Both the position numbers and the translations under genes were made by a program. A stretch of 64,000 bases of DNA from Sapria himalayana (taxonomy: Eukaryota; Streptophyta; Magnoliopsida; Malpighiales; Rafflesiaceae), in assembly GCA_029783825.1 (NCBI GenBank), contig JAREIK010002995.1:103501-167500 (forward strand). Direction: 5' to 3'. Under the pieces are notes generated by a model. The model saw only the letters and a program-made list of their open reading frames with translations. It ran no database searches and had not been told where the DNA came from. The number at the start of each line of letters is the position of its first letter. Position 1 is the stretch's first letter. Shown here in pieces: positions 24,621 to 38,973 of this stretch.

Positions 24621-26895
24621 ATAATAATTTAAAATTTTTTAAAAATGTGAATACAATATTTAGTAATAATAAATATTATAACTATATATAATATAATCTA
24701 AATATAAACAATTTTATTGATATATATTATATCAATTATCAAAAAATAAATTAATAAACTATTATTAATATGATAGATATAAATTAAAATATAATTAAAA
24801 AACCTAAAATGATTCAAAATCAAATTAAATTTTATTACTAAATAATATTCTTTTTTAGTTTTTGCATCATTTTATAACGTTATATGTTTTTTTGATGAAA
24901 AATATATTATTTGAATTATATTTGTATCACTCATAATTTATTTTGTAATTAATATTTCTATAAATTATTTAAATTATATTTAAGGTTTACGAGTTTAAAT
25001 GTTTGAGTATTTAGGGGCTTTGGGGTTTAGGAGGATAGATATTTATGTCGTTAGGCATTTAATGGTTTATAAGTTGTATTTAAACTATGATATAACAAAA
25101 AATTTATTTTTGTTATTTTTTCTCATTTTTGAAGTTTATAACCTTTGAAAATATAACAATTTTAAAATTTTTTTATATGTGAATACTATATTTAGTTATG
25201 ATAATCTTAATAATAGTAAATCATGTAAATTCAATATTAACAATTATATTGAAATATAATATATTAATGATCAAAAAATAAATTAATAAACTATTATTAA
25301 TAAGATATATATTATTTAAAATATATTTGCAAAACATAAATTTATTTAAAATCAAAGTAAAATATATTACAAAATAATTCTTTATTTGATGTTTTGCTTC
25401 TTTTTATCAGTTTATATTTTTTGTTATTAAAAGTAAATTATTTACATTATATTTATGTTCCTCATAATTAATTTTTAATTTATTATTCTATAAAAATAAA
25501 CAAATAAATAATTAAAATGAATATTTAAAATTATAATGAATACAAATAAATTAGAGATTTATTATTTATTATTCGGGATATACTAGTTTAATGATTTAAG
25601 TATTTTGGTGTATTGGGGGTTAGTTATTTAAGTGTTTAGCCTTTAGTGATTTGTAGTTTTTATTTAAAGAAGAAAAAAAATAAAAAATTTAATTTTTTGA
25701 TTTATTTTAATTTATGAAGGTTATAACCTTTGAAATTATAATAATTTTTAATTTTTTTTAATGTGAATATAATATTCAGTAATAATAATCCTAATAATTA
25801 TATATAATGTAAACTCAATATAAATAATTTTATTAATAGATATTATAATAATGATCAATAAAAAATTAATTATCTATTATTAATAAGAATTATATAAATT
25901 AAAATATAATTGCAAAATCTAAAATGATTCAAAATAAAAATAAAATATATTACTAAATAATAATTTTTTGTTTTTAAAATTTGCCTCTTTTTATAAGGAT
26001 ATATATTTTTTTTGATGAAAAAGAAATTATTTAAATTAGATCTGTCTCACTAATAATTTATTTTGTAATTAATATTTCTATAAAAATAAACTGATAAATA
26101 ATTAAAATAAAAATTTAAAATTATACTTAATTAAAATTAAATTGAAATTTATGGTATTTTATTAATGTATATCTTTTTAATAGTTTAAGTATTTAAATGT
26201 TTTTTCGTTTAGAAATTTAGAAATTTATGTTTTTAGGCATTTAGTGGTTTATAGGTTTTATTTAAACAATAAAATAACATAAAAAATTTGTAATTTTTTC
26301 TCATTTTCATAGGGTATAACCTTTGAAAATATAATTATATTTAAAATTTTTTGAAATGTGAATATAATATTTAGTTATTACAATATTAATAATTATATAT
26401 CATAAATATTCAATATAAACATTTTTTTTGATAGATAATATAATAATTATCAAATTTTAAATTAATAAACTATTAATAAAAAGATTGATATTAATTAAAA
26501 AATATTTACAAAACCCAAATTGATTCAAAATTAAAGTAAAATATATTATTGGAAAATAATTTTTATATTTAAAATTTTACTTTTTTTATAAGCATATATA
26601 TTTTTTTGATTAAAATAAATTAATTAAAATATATATGTCGCACTCATACTTTATTTTGTAATAATTATTTCAATAAAAATAAACTAATAAATAATTAAAA
26701 TTAATATTTAAAATTATAATAAATAGAAATTAAAACTAGATTTATTAATTATTATGTAGTATATAGCAGTTTAATGTTTTATGTATTTAGGCATTATGGG
26801 GTTTAAGAGTTTACTGATTTAACTGTGTATGAATTTAGTGGTTTATAGGTTTTATTTAAAAAAAATAACAAAAAATTTATTTTTATTATTTTTTG

Positions 26896-26927
26896 ATATT
26901 TTCAAAGGTTATAACCTTTGAAAATAT
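26896..26927. repeat. Perfect 32-bp satellite palindrome (consensus form)
   Basis: Core AAAGGTTATAACCTTT with eight more symmetric bases on each side (ATATTTTC and GAAAATAT). This is the commonest form of the satellite palindrome. Confidence 0.95.
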
Positions 26928-28169
26928 AATAATTTTTAAATATTTTTCAAATGTGAATACAATATTTAGTTATAATAATTATTATATTTATATATCATAT
27001 AAATTCAATATAAACAATTTTATTGATAAATATTCTAATAATGATCAAAAAATAAATTAATAATCTATTATTAATAAGATAGATATCAATTAAAATATAA
27101 TTACAAAATCTAAAATGATTCAGAAGAAGAGCAAAATATATTACTATATAAATTTTTTAGTTTTAAATTTTTTTTTCTTTTAAAAAGTTTATCTATAATT
27201 TTATGATGAAAAATAATTTATATAAATTATTTTTGTCTAGCTCAATTTATTCTGTAATTAATATTTATATATAAATAAACAAATAAATAATTAAAATCAA
27301 TATTTAAAATTATAATGAAAAAAAAATGAGATTTATTATTTATTATTTAGGGATACCAGTTTAATTTAAATTAGATCTGTCTCACTAATAATTTATTTTG
27401 TTATTTAAATTTCTATAAAATAAATTGATAAATAATTAAAATAAAAATTTAAAATTATATTGAATAAAAATTAAAATGAGATTTATGATTTATTATTAAT
27501 ATATACCAGTTTAATGATTTAAGTTTTTACAGGTTTTGTCGTTAGGAGTTTAGTGATTTATGTTTTTAGGCTTTTAGTGGTTTATAGGTTTTATTTAAAA
27601 AAATAAAATAACAAAAAAAATTTCAATAATTTTTTATCATTTTCATCGGTTATAACATTTGAAAATATAATAATATTTAAAATTTTTTGAAATTTTAATA
27701 CAATACATTGTTATAATAATATTAATAATTATATATCATATAAATATAATATAAATAATTTTTTTGATAGATATTATAATAATGATCAAAAATTAAATTA
27801 ATAAACTATTAATATTAAGATAGATATTAATTAAAAAATATTTACAAAACCCAAATTGATTTAAAATTAAAGTAACTTATATTACTTGATAATAATTTTT
27901 AATTTTTAAATTTATACTTCTTTTATAAGCGTATATTTTTATTAGATAAATAATATAATATTTAAATTATATTTGTCCCACTCATAATTTATTCAGTAAT
28001 AAATATTTATAAATAAATACACTAATTAATAATTAAAATGAATATTTAAAAATATAATAAATAGCAATAAAAAATAGATTTATTAATTATTAAGTAGTAT
28101 TTAGAGGTTTAATGGTTTATGTATTTAGGCATTACGGGGTTTAGAAGTTTGCTGATTTAACTTATAAAT

Positions 28170-28177
28170 GCATTTAG
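28170..28177. repeat. Left target-site sequence of hAT copy 2
   Basis: GCATTTAG, identical to the site before copy 1 and in the same position in the monomer. No right partner exists because the right end is deleted. Confidence 0.8.
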
Positions 28178-28374
28178 TAGGGCTGCTCACGGGACTCGGA
28201 GATTCGCGACCCGACCCGAATTCATGTCCCGAAAGAATCGGAACTGAGAAAAATCCGTTGACTTTGACTTTTCTCATCCCGTTCTGCACGTATTTTTTCT
28301 TTTGGGATGGTTCCAGATCTTAAGCAATATCCTTCCCGAGAACCATCCCATCCTAAAAAGCTGATACAAGAACC

Positions 28375-28378
<4 letters not shown>

Positions 28379-28409
<31 letters not shown>
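28379..28409. repeat. (AT)n microsatellite in hAT copy 2
   Basis: About 15.5 AT units against about 11.5 in copy 1 at 4813-4835. Confidence 0.9.
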
Positions 28410-28410
<1 letters not shown>

Positions 28411-28779
28411 CATGAAGATGCCACCAATTCCGCTACTACCCATCCAATTCCGACGTACCTATTGTTGTTCCGACGAGTTCCAGGCCACCTAACGTCATTC
28501 TAGCAATGTTCAAATAGGTCCAGCCCTTGTCCGTCGCACTTCTGGTAGCCTCCATCATGTCTCAGATGCCACCAACCTTTTGGTTTGTTTTTTTACGAGA
28601 ATTGAGTGATTAATTATTATTATTATTATGTGTCTCAGTCAGTTATGTTGAGTATTGGTTGTGGTGTTGTGGTTTGGCCAAATTAGTGGGCTAAATGTGT
28701 TACAGACAGTTTTTTAGAGCTTGCTTGTTTGAAATATTTATATGTAATTATGCTTAACATATCATATTAATTAATCACA

Positions 28780-30917
28780 ATGCAAATGGCACAATCCAGC
28801 GGTAAACGAAAAATACAATAAATTGAAGATGATCACATCTCAAATGATCAAAGTACTGGTAAATCCAATCATCATCCTTTCACGAACCCTCCTATTGTTA
28901 CGGCAGGTTCTTCAATTCCAATTGTAAAAGAAAGTCAAGGTACATCTGAACCTCAAGCTCATAAAAAGTATAAGTCTGCTGTTTGGGAAACTTATGAGAT
29001 TAGTTGATTCAGAGCAAAATCAAACTGGTAGGGCAGCTTGTATATGGTGTAGGAAAGAATATTTGGCAAAAAGTGATCAAGGTACTTCGGGTTTATGGAA
29101 ATACTTGAGAGAGACTTGTAGGAAATTTACACACAAAAAAGAATTAATAGAAGCTCACAAAGGTAAAGACAAGTCACAATCTTTGTTGAGTTTCACTAAA
29201 GGTACTAGTTCAGAGAATAAAAAATTAACTTGTTGGCAATTTGATCAATAACTAGTTAGGTAGGCTTTGGTGAAAATGATCATAAAAGATGAATTGCCTT
29301 TTTGTTTTGTTGAGAGGGATGAGTTTAAGGAGTTTTGTGAAGTTAGTGTGCCTCAATTTAAAATTCCATCTAGGCAATCTATAGAGAGAAATTTTTTTTC
29401 TTTGTTTATGAATGAAAAGAAGAAATTATTTAATAGCAAATCATCTCATTGTTGTAGAGTTTCATTGACTACCGACACTTGGACTAGCGTTCAAAATTTG
29501 TCTTATATATGTTTGACTATTCATTACATTGATTTTCAATGGAATATGCATAAAAGGCTTTTGACCTTTTGTGTAATTAAAAGTCATTATGGAGTTAATA
29601 TTAGAAATGCTATTGAGTTTTGCATGAATAAATGGGGTTTGAGAAAGTTGATGTGCATTATTGTTGACAATGCATAAAATAATGATGGTGTAGTTGAAAA
29701 ATTGAAAAAAATGTTTGTGAAGAAAAGAGTTGTACCTTTGAGAGGCAAGCATCTTCATATGAGATGTTGTGCTCATATTCTAAACTTAATTGTCAGAGAT
29801 GACATTGCAGTAGTTGAGGGTGCTATTCAAAAAATTAGAGGTGTGGTGAAATATGTGAGGAGCAGTCATAAAAGATTATATATATTTAAATTATGTGTTG
29901 AAAAAGCAAACTTGACATATGGAACTTCATTGCAATTAGATTGTCCTACAAGATGGAATTCAACTTATTTGATGCTACAAACTGATATAAAATATCAAAA
30001 AGAATTTGATAAGTTGGAGGACAAAGTCAAAAGTTTTTTGAAGTAGTTTGGTTCAAACGTTCCAACTGAGAGAGACTGAACAAACTCCAAAATTATGGGT
30101 CATTTCTTGAAAACTTTTTATGAGGTAACTTGTGATTTTCTTGCTCATAATATTCTACCTCTAGTGTTTATTTTCTTGATATTTTTTCGAATTTTGAAAA
30201 AAATTGAGCTTTGTGAAACTAGTAGAGATACTATGGTGTCTAAAATGAGAATGAAAATGAGGCATAAATTTAACAAATATTGGGGTTCTCTTCAGTCAAC
30301 AAATATAATACTTTTTGTAGCAGTAGTGTTGGATCATAGATATAAGCTCAAATATCTCAAGGTTAAGTATGCTTAGCATTATGGAGAGGAATTGGCTAAA
30401 AATTTGGTGAAAAAGGTTATAAATGCTTTAAATGTGATGATGGAGGATTATAAAGATTTAAATGAAGATGAATCAAAAGAACATGATTTCTCTTCTACTG
30501 TGTCGAAGAAAAATGATGATTTCTTTGATGGTAGTGATACTTATGTTGATGATTTTTTTTGTTGAATTGGATAAATAACAAGAAGTTGCAGCTTTGAAAG
30601 AGTTGGATAGGTACATGGAGGACAAACTTGAATAAAATAGAATTGATTTTGATCTTCTAAACTGGTGGAAGGTAAATGAGGTTTGGTATCCTTCTTTGGC
30701 AAATGTAGCAAGGGATGTATTTGCTATCCAAGCATCTACTGTGGCCTACGAATCTACAGTTAGCAATGGGGGGAGAACTTTAGATAAATTTAGCAGTTCT
30801 TTAACACCTATTACAGCTGAAGTTCTCATATGTCTACAAGATTGGTTGAGAAGCTCAAACAAACCTATTGAAATTGAAGAATTAGTTCAAGACATTGATC
30901 ATAATGAATCAGGTTAG
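28780..30917 (+). pseudogene. hAT (Ac/RICESLEEPER-like) transposase pseudogene, copy 2
   Basis: Second decayed copy of the transposase. The likely ancestral ATG is at 28780, equal to 5205 in copy 1. It keeps the BED-type finger (CIWC at 29039-29050, GTSGLWKYL); TTDTW (Asp codon 29474-29476); IVDNA (Asp codon 29666-29668); RCCAH and CPTRWNSTY in the segment 29702-30046; and a C-terminal dimerisation region better kept than in copy 1 (VARDVFAIQAS, LICLQDWLRSS; about 30696-30917). In-frame stops include TAA at 29249, TAG at 29261, TAA at 29675, TAG at 30044, TGA near 30077 and TAG at 30374, with a frame change near 30558. A TAA soon after the start and the TGA near 30077 are shared with copy 1, so the gene was already dead before duplication. 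After the final ESG codons a GT...AG stretch (about 30913-31005) might have been an intron. Confidence 0.9.
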
Positions 30918-31418
30918 TATAAACATCTTGTAAATTTTAATTTCACTTTTACTTATTTTATTTATTCAATTTAATAAAAATATGGTTCAATTACAATTTT
31001 CATAGGGGTCACAAGATCCAAATATTTTTCCAACTATAGTTGGCCAACTAAATTTGAATGGGTGTATTAAATTTTATAAAGTAATATTTTTTTTTTATTA
31101 CTCTTTCATATTACAAATATTTATGTCTACATGATTAACATGTTTTCATCTTTGGTTGTCTGTCTACAGTGGAGGAAGAAAAGGGATGAGTTGTAAAAGA
31201 GATAATTAATTGGGGTTGGATCTTCGTTGCTGTTGTGGGACAGACCTTTGAAATGATTATTATCATGCTTGTTATTAGTTGTATTTTTTTGTTATATTAA
31301 GCTGCCTAATTTTACCAATTACTTAAGTTGTAATTGCTGCTACCAATGTTTGTGGTCAACTTTAGCTATTCCTTGATATTTAAAGTAATTGTTTAAAAAA
31401 TGTAGTATTGCTATTATA

Positions 31419-31420
31419 GT
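31419..31420. other. Orientation-switch breakpoint inside hAT copy 2
   Basis: Left of this point are hAT sequence and plus-oriented satellite. To the right the satellite is minus-oriented and begins mid-monomer (TTTTTCATTACAATTTTAAA). No terminal repeat or target duplication is present, so it is a rearrangement breakpoint and not a transposon end. Confidence 0.85.
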
Positions 31421-31814
31421 TTTTCATTACAATTTTAAATATTCATTTTAATTATTTATTTGTTTATTTTTATATAAATATTAATTACAAAATAAATTAT
31501 GAGTTAGACAAAAATAATTTATATATATTATTTTTAATCAAAAAATATAGATAAACATTTTAAAATAAAAAAAAATTCATAACAAAAAATTATTATATTG
31601 TAATATATTTTTCTTTGCTTTTGAATTATTTTAGGTTTTGTAAATATATTTTAATTGATATCTATCTTATTAATAATATATTATTAAGTTATTTTTTGAT
31701 CATTATTAGAATATCTATCAATAAAAATGTTTATAATGAATTTATATGATATATAAATATAATGATTATTATAACTAAATATTGTATTCACTTTTGAAAA
31801 AAATTTTAAAATTA

Positions 31815-31850
31815 TCACATTTTCAAAGGTTATAACCTTTGAAAATGTGA
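31815..31850. repeat. Longest perfect satellite palindrome seen (36 bp)
   Basis: The core AAAGGTTATAACCTTT is extended symmetrically to TCACATTTTC on the left and its complement on the right, giving 18 + 18 bp of perfect dyad symmetry with no spacer. Confidence 0.95.
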
Positions 31851-34800
31851 AAAAATAAAAAAAAAAATTTTTCTTTGTTATTCTATTGTTTATAAAAAAT
31901 TTATACACCACTAAATGCCTAAGCATTTAGATCACTAAACTACAAAATCCTGATACCCCTATATAGATAATCCTTTAAACTGGTATACCCTAAATAATAA
32001 TTAATAAATATCTTTTTAATTTGTTTTAATTATAATTTAAAAAATTCATTTTGATTGTTTAGTTTTTTATTTTTATATATGTATTAATTATAAAATAAAT
32101 TATGAGTTAAAAATATAATTTATAAAAATTATTTTTAATCAAAAAATTGATAAGCTTATAAAAAGAATAAAAATTAAAAAATAAATAATTATTATTTAGT
32201 AATATATTTTTCTTTGCTTCTGCATCATTTTAGGTTTTGATATTATATTTTAATTAATATCAATCTTATTCATAATAGATTTATAATTTATTTTTTGATA
32301 ATTATTAGAATATCTATCAATAAAATTGTTTATATTGAATTTATATGATATATAATTATTATGATTATTATAAATTTATATTGTATTCAATTTTGAAAAG
32401 AAATTTAAAAATTATTATATTTTCAAAGGTTATAACCTTAAAAAATGAGAAAAAATAATAAAAATAAATTTTTTATTATTTCATTTTTAAAATAAAACCT
32501 ATAGCTCATTAAATACTTACTTACTTAAATTATTAAGCTCTTAGACCCTGAAACCTCTAAATAAATATACCTTTTAACAACTATATACTACTTAATAAAT
32601 AATAAATCTCATTTTTATTTCTATTTATTATAATTTTAAATATTGATTTTAATTATTTATCGTTTAATTATTTAGAAAAATTAATTACAAAAAAAAATTT
32701 TGAGTGAGACAAATAGTATTTAAATAATTTATTTTTAATCAATAAAAAATATAACCTTGTAAAAAGAAGGAAATATTTGAAAATTAAATATTATTATTTT
32801 GTAATATATTTTGATTTGATTTTGAATCATTTTGTGTTATGTAAATATATTTTAATTAATATTTATATTATTAATAATAGTTTATTTAATTAATTTTTGA
32901 TCATTATTATACTATCTATCATTAAAATTGTTTATATTGAATTTATATGAAATATAAATAGTAAGATTAATATATTTATACAAGGTATTCACATTTCAAA
33001 AAATTATAAAAATTATCTTATTTTCAAAGGTTATAACCTTTGAAAATCAGATAAAATCAAAAAAAAATATTTATTATATAAATACAAACTATAAACTACT
33101 AAATACCAAAAAACATAAATTGCTTAACTCCTAAATGACAAAACTTCTAAATTAACAATCAATTAAAGCGTTATACCTCATATAATAAATTATAAATCTC
33201 ATTTTAATTTGTATTCATTATAATTTTAATTATTCATTTTAATTATTTATTAGTTTATTTTTTATAGAAATATTAATTGCAAAATAAATAAAGAGATACT
33301 AATAAAATTTTAATAATTTATTTTAAATTAAAAAATAAATATAAACTTATAAAAAGAAGTAAAAATTTAAAAACAAAAAATATCATTTAGTAATATATTT
33401 TACTTTGATTTTGAATCATTATAGGTTTTCCATTTATATTTTAATTGCTATCAATCTTATTAATAATAGTTTATTAATTTATTTTTGTGATCATTTTTAT
33501 AATATCTATCAATAAAATTATTTATATTTAATTTAAATGATTTATAAATATTAAGATTATTATAACTAAATATTATATTTATTTTTGAAAAAAATTGAAA
33601 AATTATTATATTTTCAAAGGTTATAACCTTCAAAAATGATAAAAAATCACAAAATTAATTTTTTTATTATTTTATTATTTTATTATTTAAATAAAACTTA
33701 TAAACCACTAAATGCCTAATCATTTAAATAATTTATTTTTCATCAAAATAAAAAAATAAGCTTATAAAAAGAAGCAATAACTAAAAAAAATTATTATTTA
33801 GTAATAAATTTTAATTGGATTTTAAATATTTTTAGGTTTTGCAATAATATTTTAATTTATATCTATCATATTAATTATAACATATTAATTTATTTTTTGA
33901 TAATTGATATCATATATATAAATAAAATTGTTTATATTTAGTTTATATTATATATAATTATAATGATTATTATTACTAAATATTGTATTCACATTTTTAA
34001 AAAATTTTAAATTATTATTTTTTCAAATGTTATAACCTTTGAAAATGTGAAAAAATATCAAAAATAATTTTTTTGTTATTTCATTCTTTAAATAAAACCT
34101 ATAAACCACTAAATGCCTAAAAACATAAATCACTAAAGTCATAAACAAAAAAACCTCTAAATACTTAAAATATTAAACTAGTATCCATTAATAATAATTA
34201 ATAAATTTATTTTTAATTTTTATTCAGTATTATTATCAATTTTTATTTTAATTATTTATAAGTTTATTTTTATCGAAATATTAATTACTAAATAAATTAT
34301 TAGTGAGACAGATCTAATTTAAATTAAACTCGTATACCCAAAATAATAACGAATAAATCTCAATATATCTTTTGTCATTATAATTTTAAATATTCATTTT
34401 AATTATTTATTTGTTAATTTTATATAAATATTATTTAAAAAATAAATTATGAGTTAGACAAATATAATTTATATAAATTAATTTGCATCACAAAAATATG
34501 GATAAACTTTTTAAAATAAAAAAAATTACAAAACAACAAATTATTATATATTAATATATTTTGATTTCTTCTTAATCACTTTAGGTTTTTTTTTTATTAT
34601 ATTTTAATTGATATCTATCTTATTAATAATATATTATTAATTTATTTTTGATCATTTTTAGAATATTTATAAATAATATTGTTTATATTGAATTTATATG
34701 ATATATAAATATAATGATTATTATAACTAAATATTGAATTCACATTTGAAAAAATTTTAAAAATTATTATATTTTCAAATGTTATAACCTTTGAAAATAT

Positions 34801-37800
34801 CAAAAAATAACAAAAATAAATTATTTGTTATATTAATTTTTAAATAAAACTTATAATTCACTAAATACATACACAATAAAATCAGTAAACTCCTAAGGCC
34901 CGTAATGCCTAAATACATAAACCATTAAACTGCTATATACAACTTAATAATTAAGAAATCTAATTTATATTTCAATTTATTATTATTTTAAATATTCATT
35001 TTAATTATTTATAAGTTTATTTTATAGAAATATTTATTATAAATTAAATAATGAGTTCGACAAATATTATTTTAATAATTTATTTTTTATCAAAAAATAT
35101 ATATATAGCTTATAAAAGAAGTAAAATTTTAAAAATTAAGAATTATTATCCAGTAATATATTTTACTTTAATTTTGAATTAATTTAGTCTTTGTAAATTT
35201 TTTTTAATTAATATCAATATTTTTATTAATAGTTTATTAATTTAAATTTGATCATTATTAAATTATCTATCAATAAAATTGTTTATATTGTATTTATATG
35301 ATATATAATTATTAAAATTATTATATCTAAATATTGTATTCATATTTCAAAAAATTTTAAGTATTATTATATTTTCAAAAGTTATAAACTATGAAAATGA
35401 GAAAAAATTACAAATTTTTTTTGTTATTTTATTGTTTAAATAAAACCTATAAACCACTAAATGCCTAAAAACATAAATTGCTAAACTCCTAAACGACAAA
35501 ACGTCTAAATACTTAAACCATTAAACAGGTGTACATTAATAAAAAATCATAATTCTCAATTTAATTTTTATTAAGTATAATTTTAAAATTTTAATTTAAT
35601 TATTTATCATTTATTTTTATAGAAATTTTAATTACTAAATAAATTATTAGTGAGACAGATCTAATTTAAATAATTTATTTTTCATCAAAAAAATATATAT
35701 CCTTATAAAAAGAGGCAAAAATTAAAAACAAAAATCTATTATTTTGTAATATATTTTATTTTTATTTTGAATCATTTTAGATTTTGCAATTATATTTTAA
35801 TTTATATCATTCTTATTAATAATAGTTTATTAATTTATTATTAATCATTATTATAATATCTATTAATAAAATTATTTATATTGAGTTTACATTATATATA
35901 ATTATTAAGATTATTATTAGTGAATATTATATTCACATTTAAAAAAATAAAAAATTATTATATTTTCAAAGGTTATAACCTTCATAAATTAACAGAAATC
36001 AAAAAATTAAATTTTTTATTTTTACATTCTTTAAATAAAAACTATAAATCACTTAAGGCCTAAACACTTAAATCACTAAATCCCAAAACACCTAAATACT
36101 TAATCCATTAAACTAGTCTATTCTGAATAATAATGAATAAATCTTTATTTTATTTGTATTCATTATAATTTTAAATATTCATTTTAATTATTTATTAGTT
36201 TATTTATATAATTTATTATAAATTTAAAATAAATTATGAGGAAGACAAATAGAATTTAAATAATTTACTTTTAATAAAAAAAAAATAAACTTATTAAAAG
36301 AAGCAAAACATCAAAGAATGTATTATTTTGTAATATATTTTACTTTGATTTTGAATAAATTTATGTTTTGCAAATATATTTAAAATAATATCTATCTTAT
36401 TAATAATAGTTTATTAATTTATTTTTTGATCATTAATATAATATATTTCAATATAATTGTTTATATTGAATTTACATGATATATAATTATTAAGATTATC
36501 ATAACTAAATATAGTAATCACATATAAAAAAAATTTAAAAATTGTTATATTTTCAAAGGTTATAAACTTCAAAAATGAGAAAAAATAACAATAATAAATT
36601 TTTTGTTATATCATAGTTTAAATACAACTTATAAACCATTAAATGCCTAAATACATAAATATCTATACTCCTAAACCCCGAAGCCCCTAAATACTCAAAC
36701 ATTTAAACTCGTAAACCTTAAATATAATTTAAATAATTTATAGAAATATTAATTACAAAATAAATTATGAGTGATACAAATATAATTCAAATAATATATT
36801 TTTCATCAAAAAAACATATAAGGTTATAAAATGATGCAAAAACTAAAAAAAGAATATTATTTATTAATAAATTTTACTTTGATTTTTAATCATTTTAGGT
36901 TTTTTAATTATATTTTAATTTATATCTATCATATTAATAAAAGTTTATTTATTTATTTTTTGATAATTGATATAATATCTATCAATAAAATTGTTTATAT
37001 TTAGTTTATATTATATATAGTTATCATATTTATTATTACTAAATATTGTATTCACATTTTTAAAAAATTTTAAAATTATTATATTTTCAAATGTTATAAC
37101 CTTTGAAAATTTGAAAAAATATCAAAAATAAATTTTTTATTATTTCATTATTTGAATAAAACCTATAAACCATTAATGCCTAAATACATAAATCAATAAC
37201 TTTTAAATCTCGAAAACCCTAAATAGATAAATTTTTTAAACATGTATATTCTAAATAATAAATCTAATTTTTATTTTTTTCATTATAATTTTAAATATTC
37301 ATTTTAATTATTTATTTGTTTATTTTTATATAAATATTAATTACAAAATAAATTATAAGTTATACCAATATAATTTATATAAATTATTTTTCAACAAAAA
37401 AATATTGATAAACTTAATAAAAGAAAAAAAAATATTAAAAATAGATTATTAATTTATTTTTTTATCATTTTTAGAATATTTATTAATAAAATTATTTATA
37501 TTTAATTTATATGATATATAAATTTAATAATTATTATAACTAAATATTATATTCACATTTGAAAAAAATTTTAAATTTATTATATTTTGAAAGATTATAA
37601 CCTTTGTACATATGAAAAAACAAAAAAAAAATATTTTTTATTATTATTTCATTGTTTAAATAAAACCTATAAATCACTAAATGCCTAAACACTTAAATCA
37701 CTAAACTACAAAATCCCGATACCCCTATATAGATAATCGTTTAAATGGGTATACCCAAAATAATAATTAATAAATCTCATTTATAATAGTTTTCATTATA

Positions 37801-38124
37801 ATTTAAAAAATTCATTTTGATTGTTAAGTTATATATATATATATATATATATATTAATTATAAAATAAATTATGAGTCAAAAATATAATTTATAAAAATA
37901 ATTTTTCATCAAAAAATAGATAAGCTTATAAAAAGAATAAAAATTTAAAAATAAATAAATATTATTAAGTAATATATTTTGCTTTGCTTTTGAATCATTT
38001 TAAGTTTTGATATTATATTTTAAGTAATATCAATCTTATTCATAATAGATTTTTAATTTATTTTTTTATAATTTTTAGAATATCTATGAATAAAATAGTT
38101 TATTTTGAATTTATATGATATATA

Positions 38125-38160
38125 ATTATTATGATTATTATGATTATTATGATTATTATA
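38125..38160 (+). repeat. 9-bp minisatellite ATTATTATG x4
   Basis: Three exact units plus ATTATTATA, a local expansion inside one monomer. Sister monomers have a single unit. Confidence 0.9.
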
Positions 38161-38973
38161 AATAAATATTGTATTCACTTTTGAAAAAAATATAAAAATT
38201 ATTATATTTTCAAAGGTTATAATCTTAAAAAATGAGAAAGAATACAAAAAATAAATTTTTTGTTATTTCTTTTTTAAATAAAACCTATAGACCACTAAAT
38301 GCTTCCTTACTTAAATCAGTACCTCATAAAACCCGAAACCCCTAAATACATAAACCTTATAACAACTGTATACTAATTAATAAATAATAAATCTCATTTT
38401 TATTTCTATTTATTATAATTTTAAATATTCATTTTAATTATTTATATTTTAATTTTTTAGAAAAATTAATTACAAAATAAATTTCGAGTGAGACAGATAT
38501 TATTTATATTATTTATTTTTTATCATAAAAAATTATAAGCTTATAAAATGATAGAAAAATTTAAAAATTAAATATTATTATTTAGTTATATATTTTTATT
38601 TGATTTTGAATCATTTTGTGTTATGTAAATATATTTTAATTAATATTTATATTATTAATAATAGTTTATTTATTTAATTTTTCATCATTATTATAATATC
38701 TATCATTAAAATTATTTATATTGAATTTATATGATATATAATTAAAAAGATTAATATAATTATAAATGGTATTCACATTTAAAAAGATTTTAAAAATTAT
38801 TTTATTTTCAAAGGTTATAACATTTGAAAATCTAACAAAAATAAAAAAAAATTATTTTTATTATATAAATAAAACCTATATACCACTAAATGCCTAAAAA
38901 CATAAATTTCTAAATTCATAAATGACAAAACCTCTAAATAATCGATTTATTAAACCGGTATACCATATATAAT

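Larger units (their letters stand above)
23658..28169 (+). repeat. Satellite array, forward orientation (about 7 monomers)
   Basis: No gene. Cores lie near 23994, 24603, 25134, 25719, 26312, 26907 and 27648. From about 24480 onward it is the same subtype series as 900-4603. Just after the LTR, at about 23672, a monomer stops and the sequence jumps to the middle of another. The inverted copy at 37925-38968 keeps about 1 kb more, so this copy carries a deletion. Confidence 0.9.
28178..31419 (+). mobile_element. hAT DNA transposon copy 2, truncated at the 3' end
   Basis: Same element as 4612-8309, starting TAGGGCTGCTCACGGG. It aligns with copy 1 to about 7846 and ends abruptly at about 31419 after GTAGTATTGCTATTATAG, so the last ~464 bp with the right terminal repeat are missing. 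Straight after the break the satellite resumes in reverse orientation. The 23566-bp offset to copy 1 extends into the upstream satellite, so the pair arose by segmental duplication and not by two insertions. Confidence 0.9.
31420..38968 (-). repeat. Satellite array, reverse orientation (about 13 monomers)
   Basis: No gene. Cores lie near 31828, 32430, 33030, 33620, 34035, 34785, 35381, 35968, 36560, 37095, 37590, 38215 and 38814. Read right to left, the subtypes from 37590 to about 34785 follow the same order as 23994 to 26907, as an inverted duplicate requires. The portion 31420-34600 instead matches subtypes seen at about 12-17 kb. An (AT)12 run lies at 37831-37854. Confidence 0.9.
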
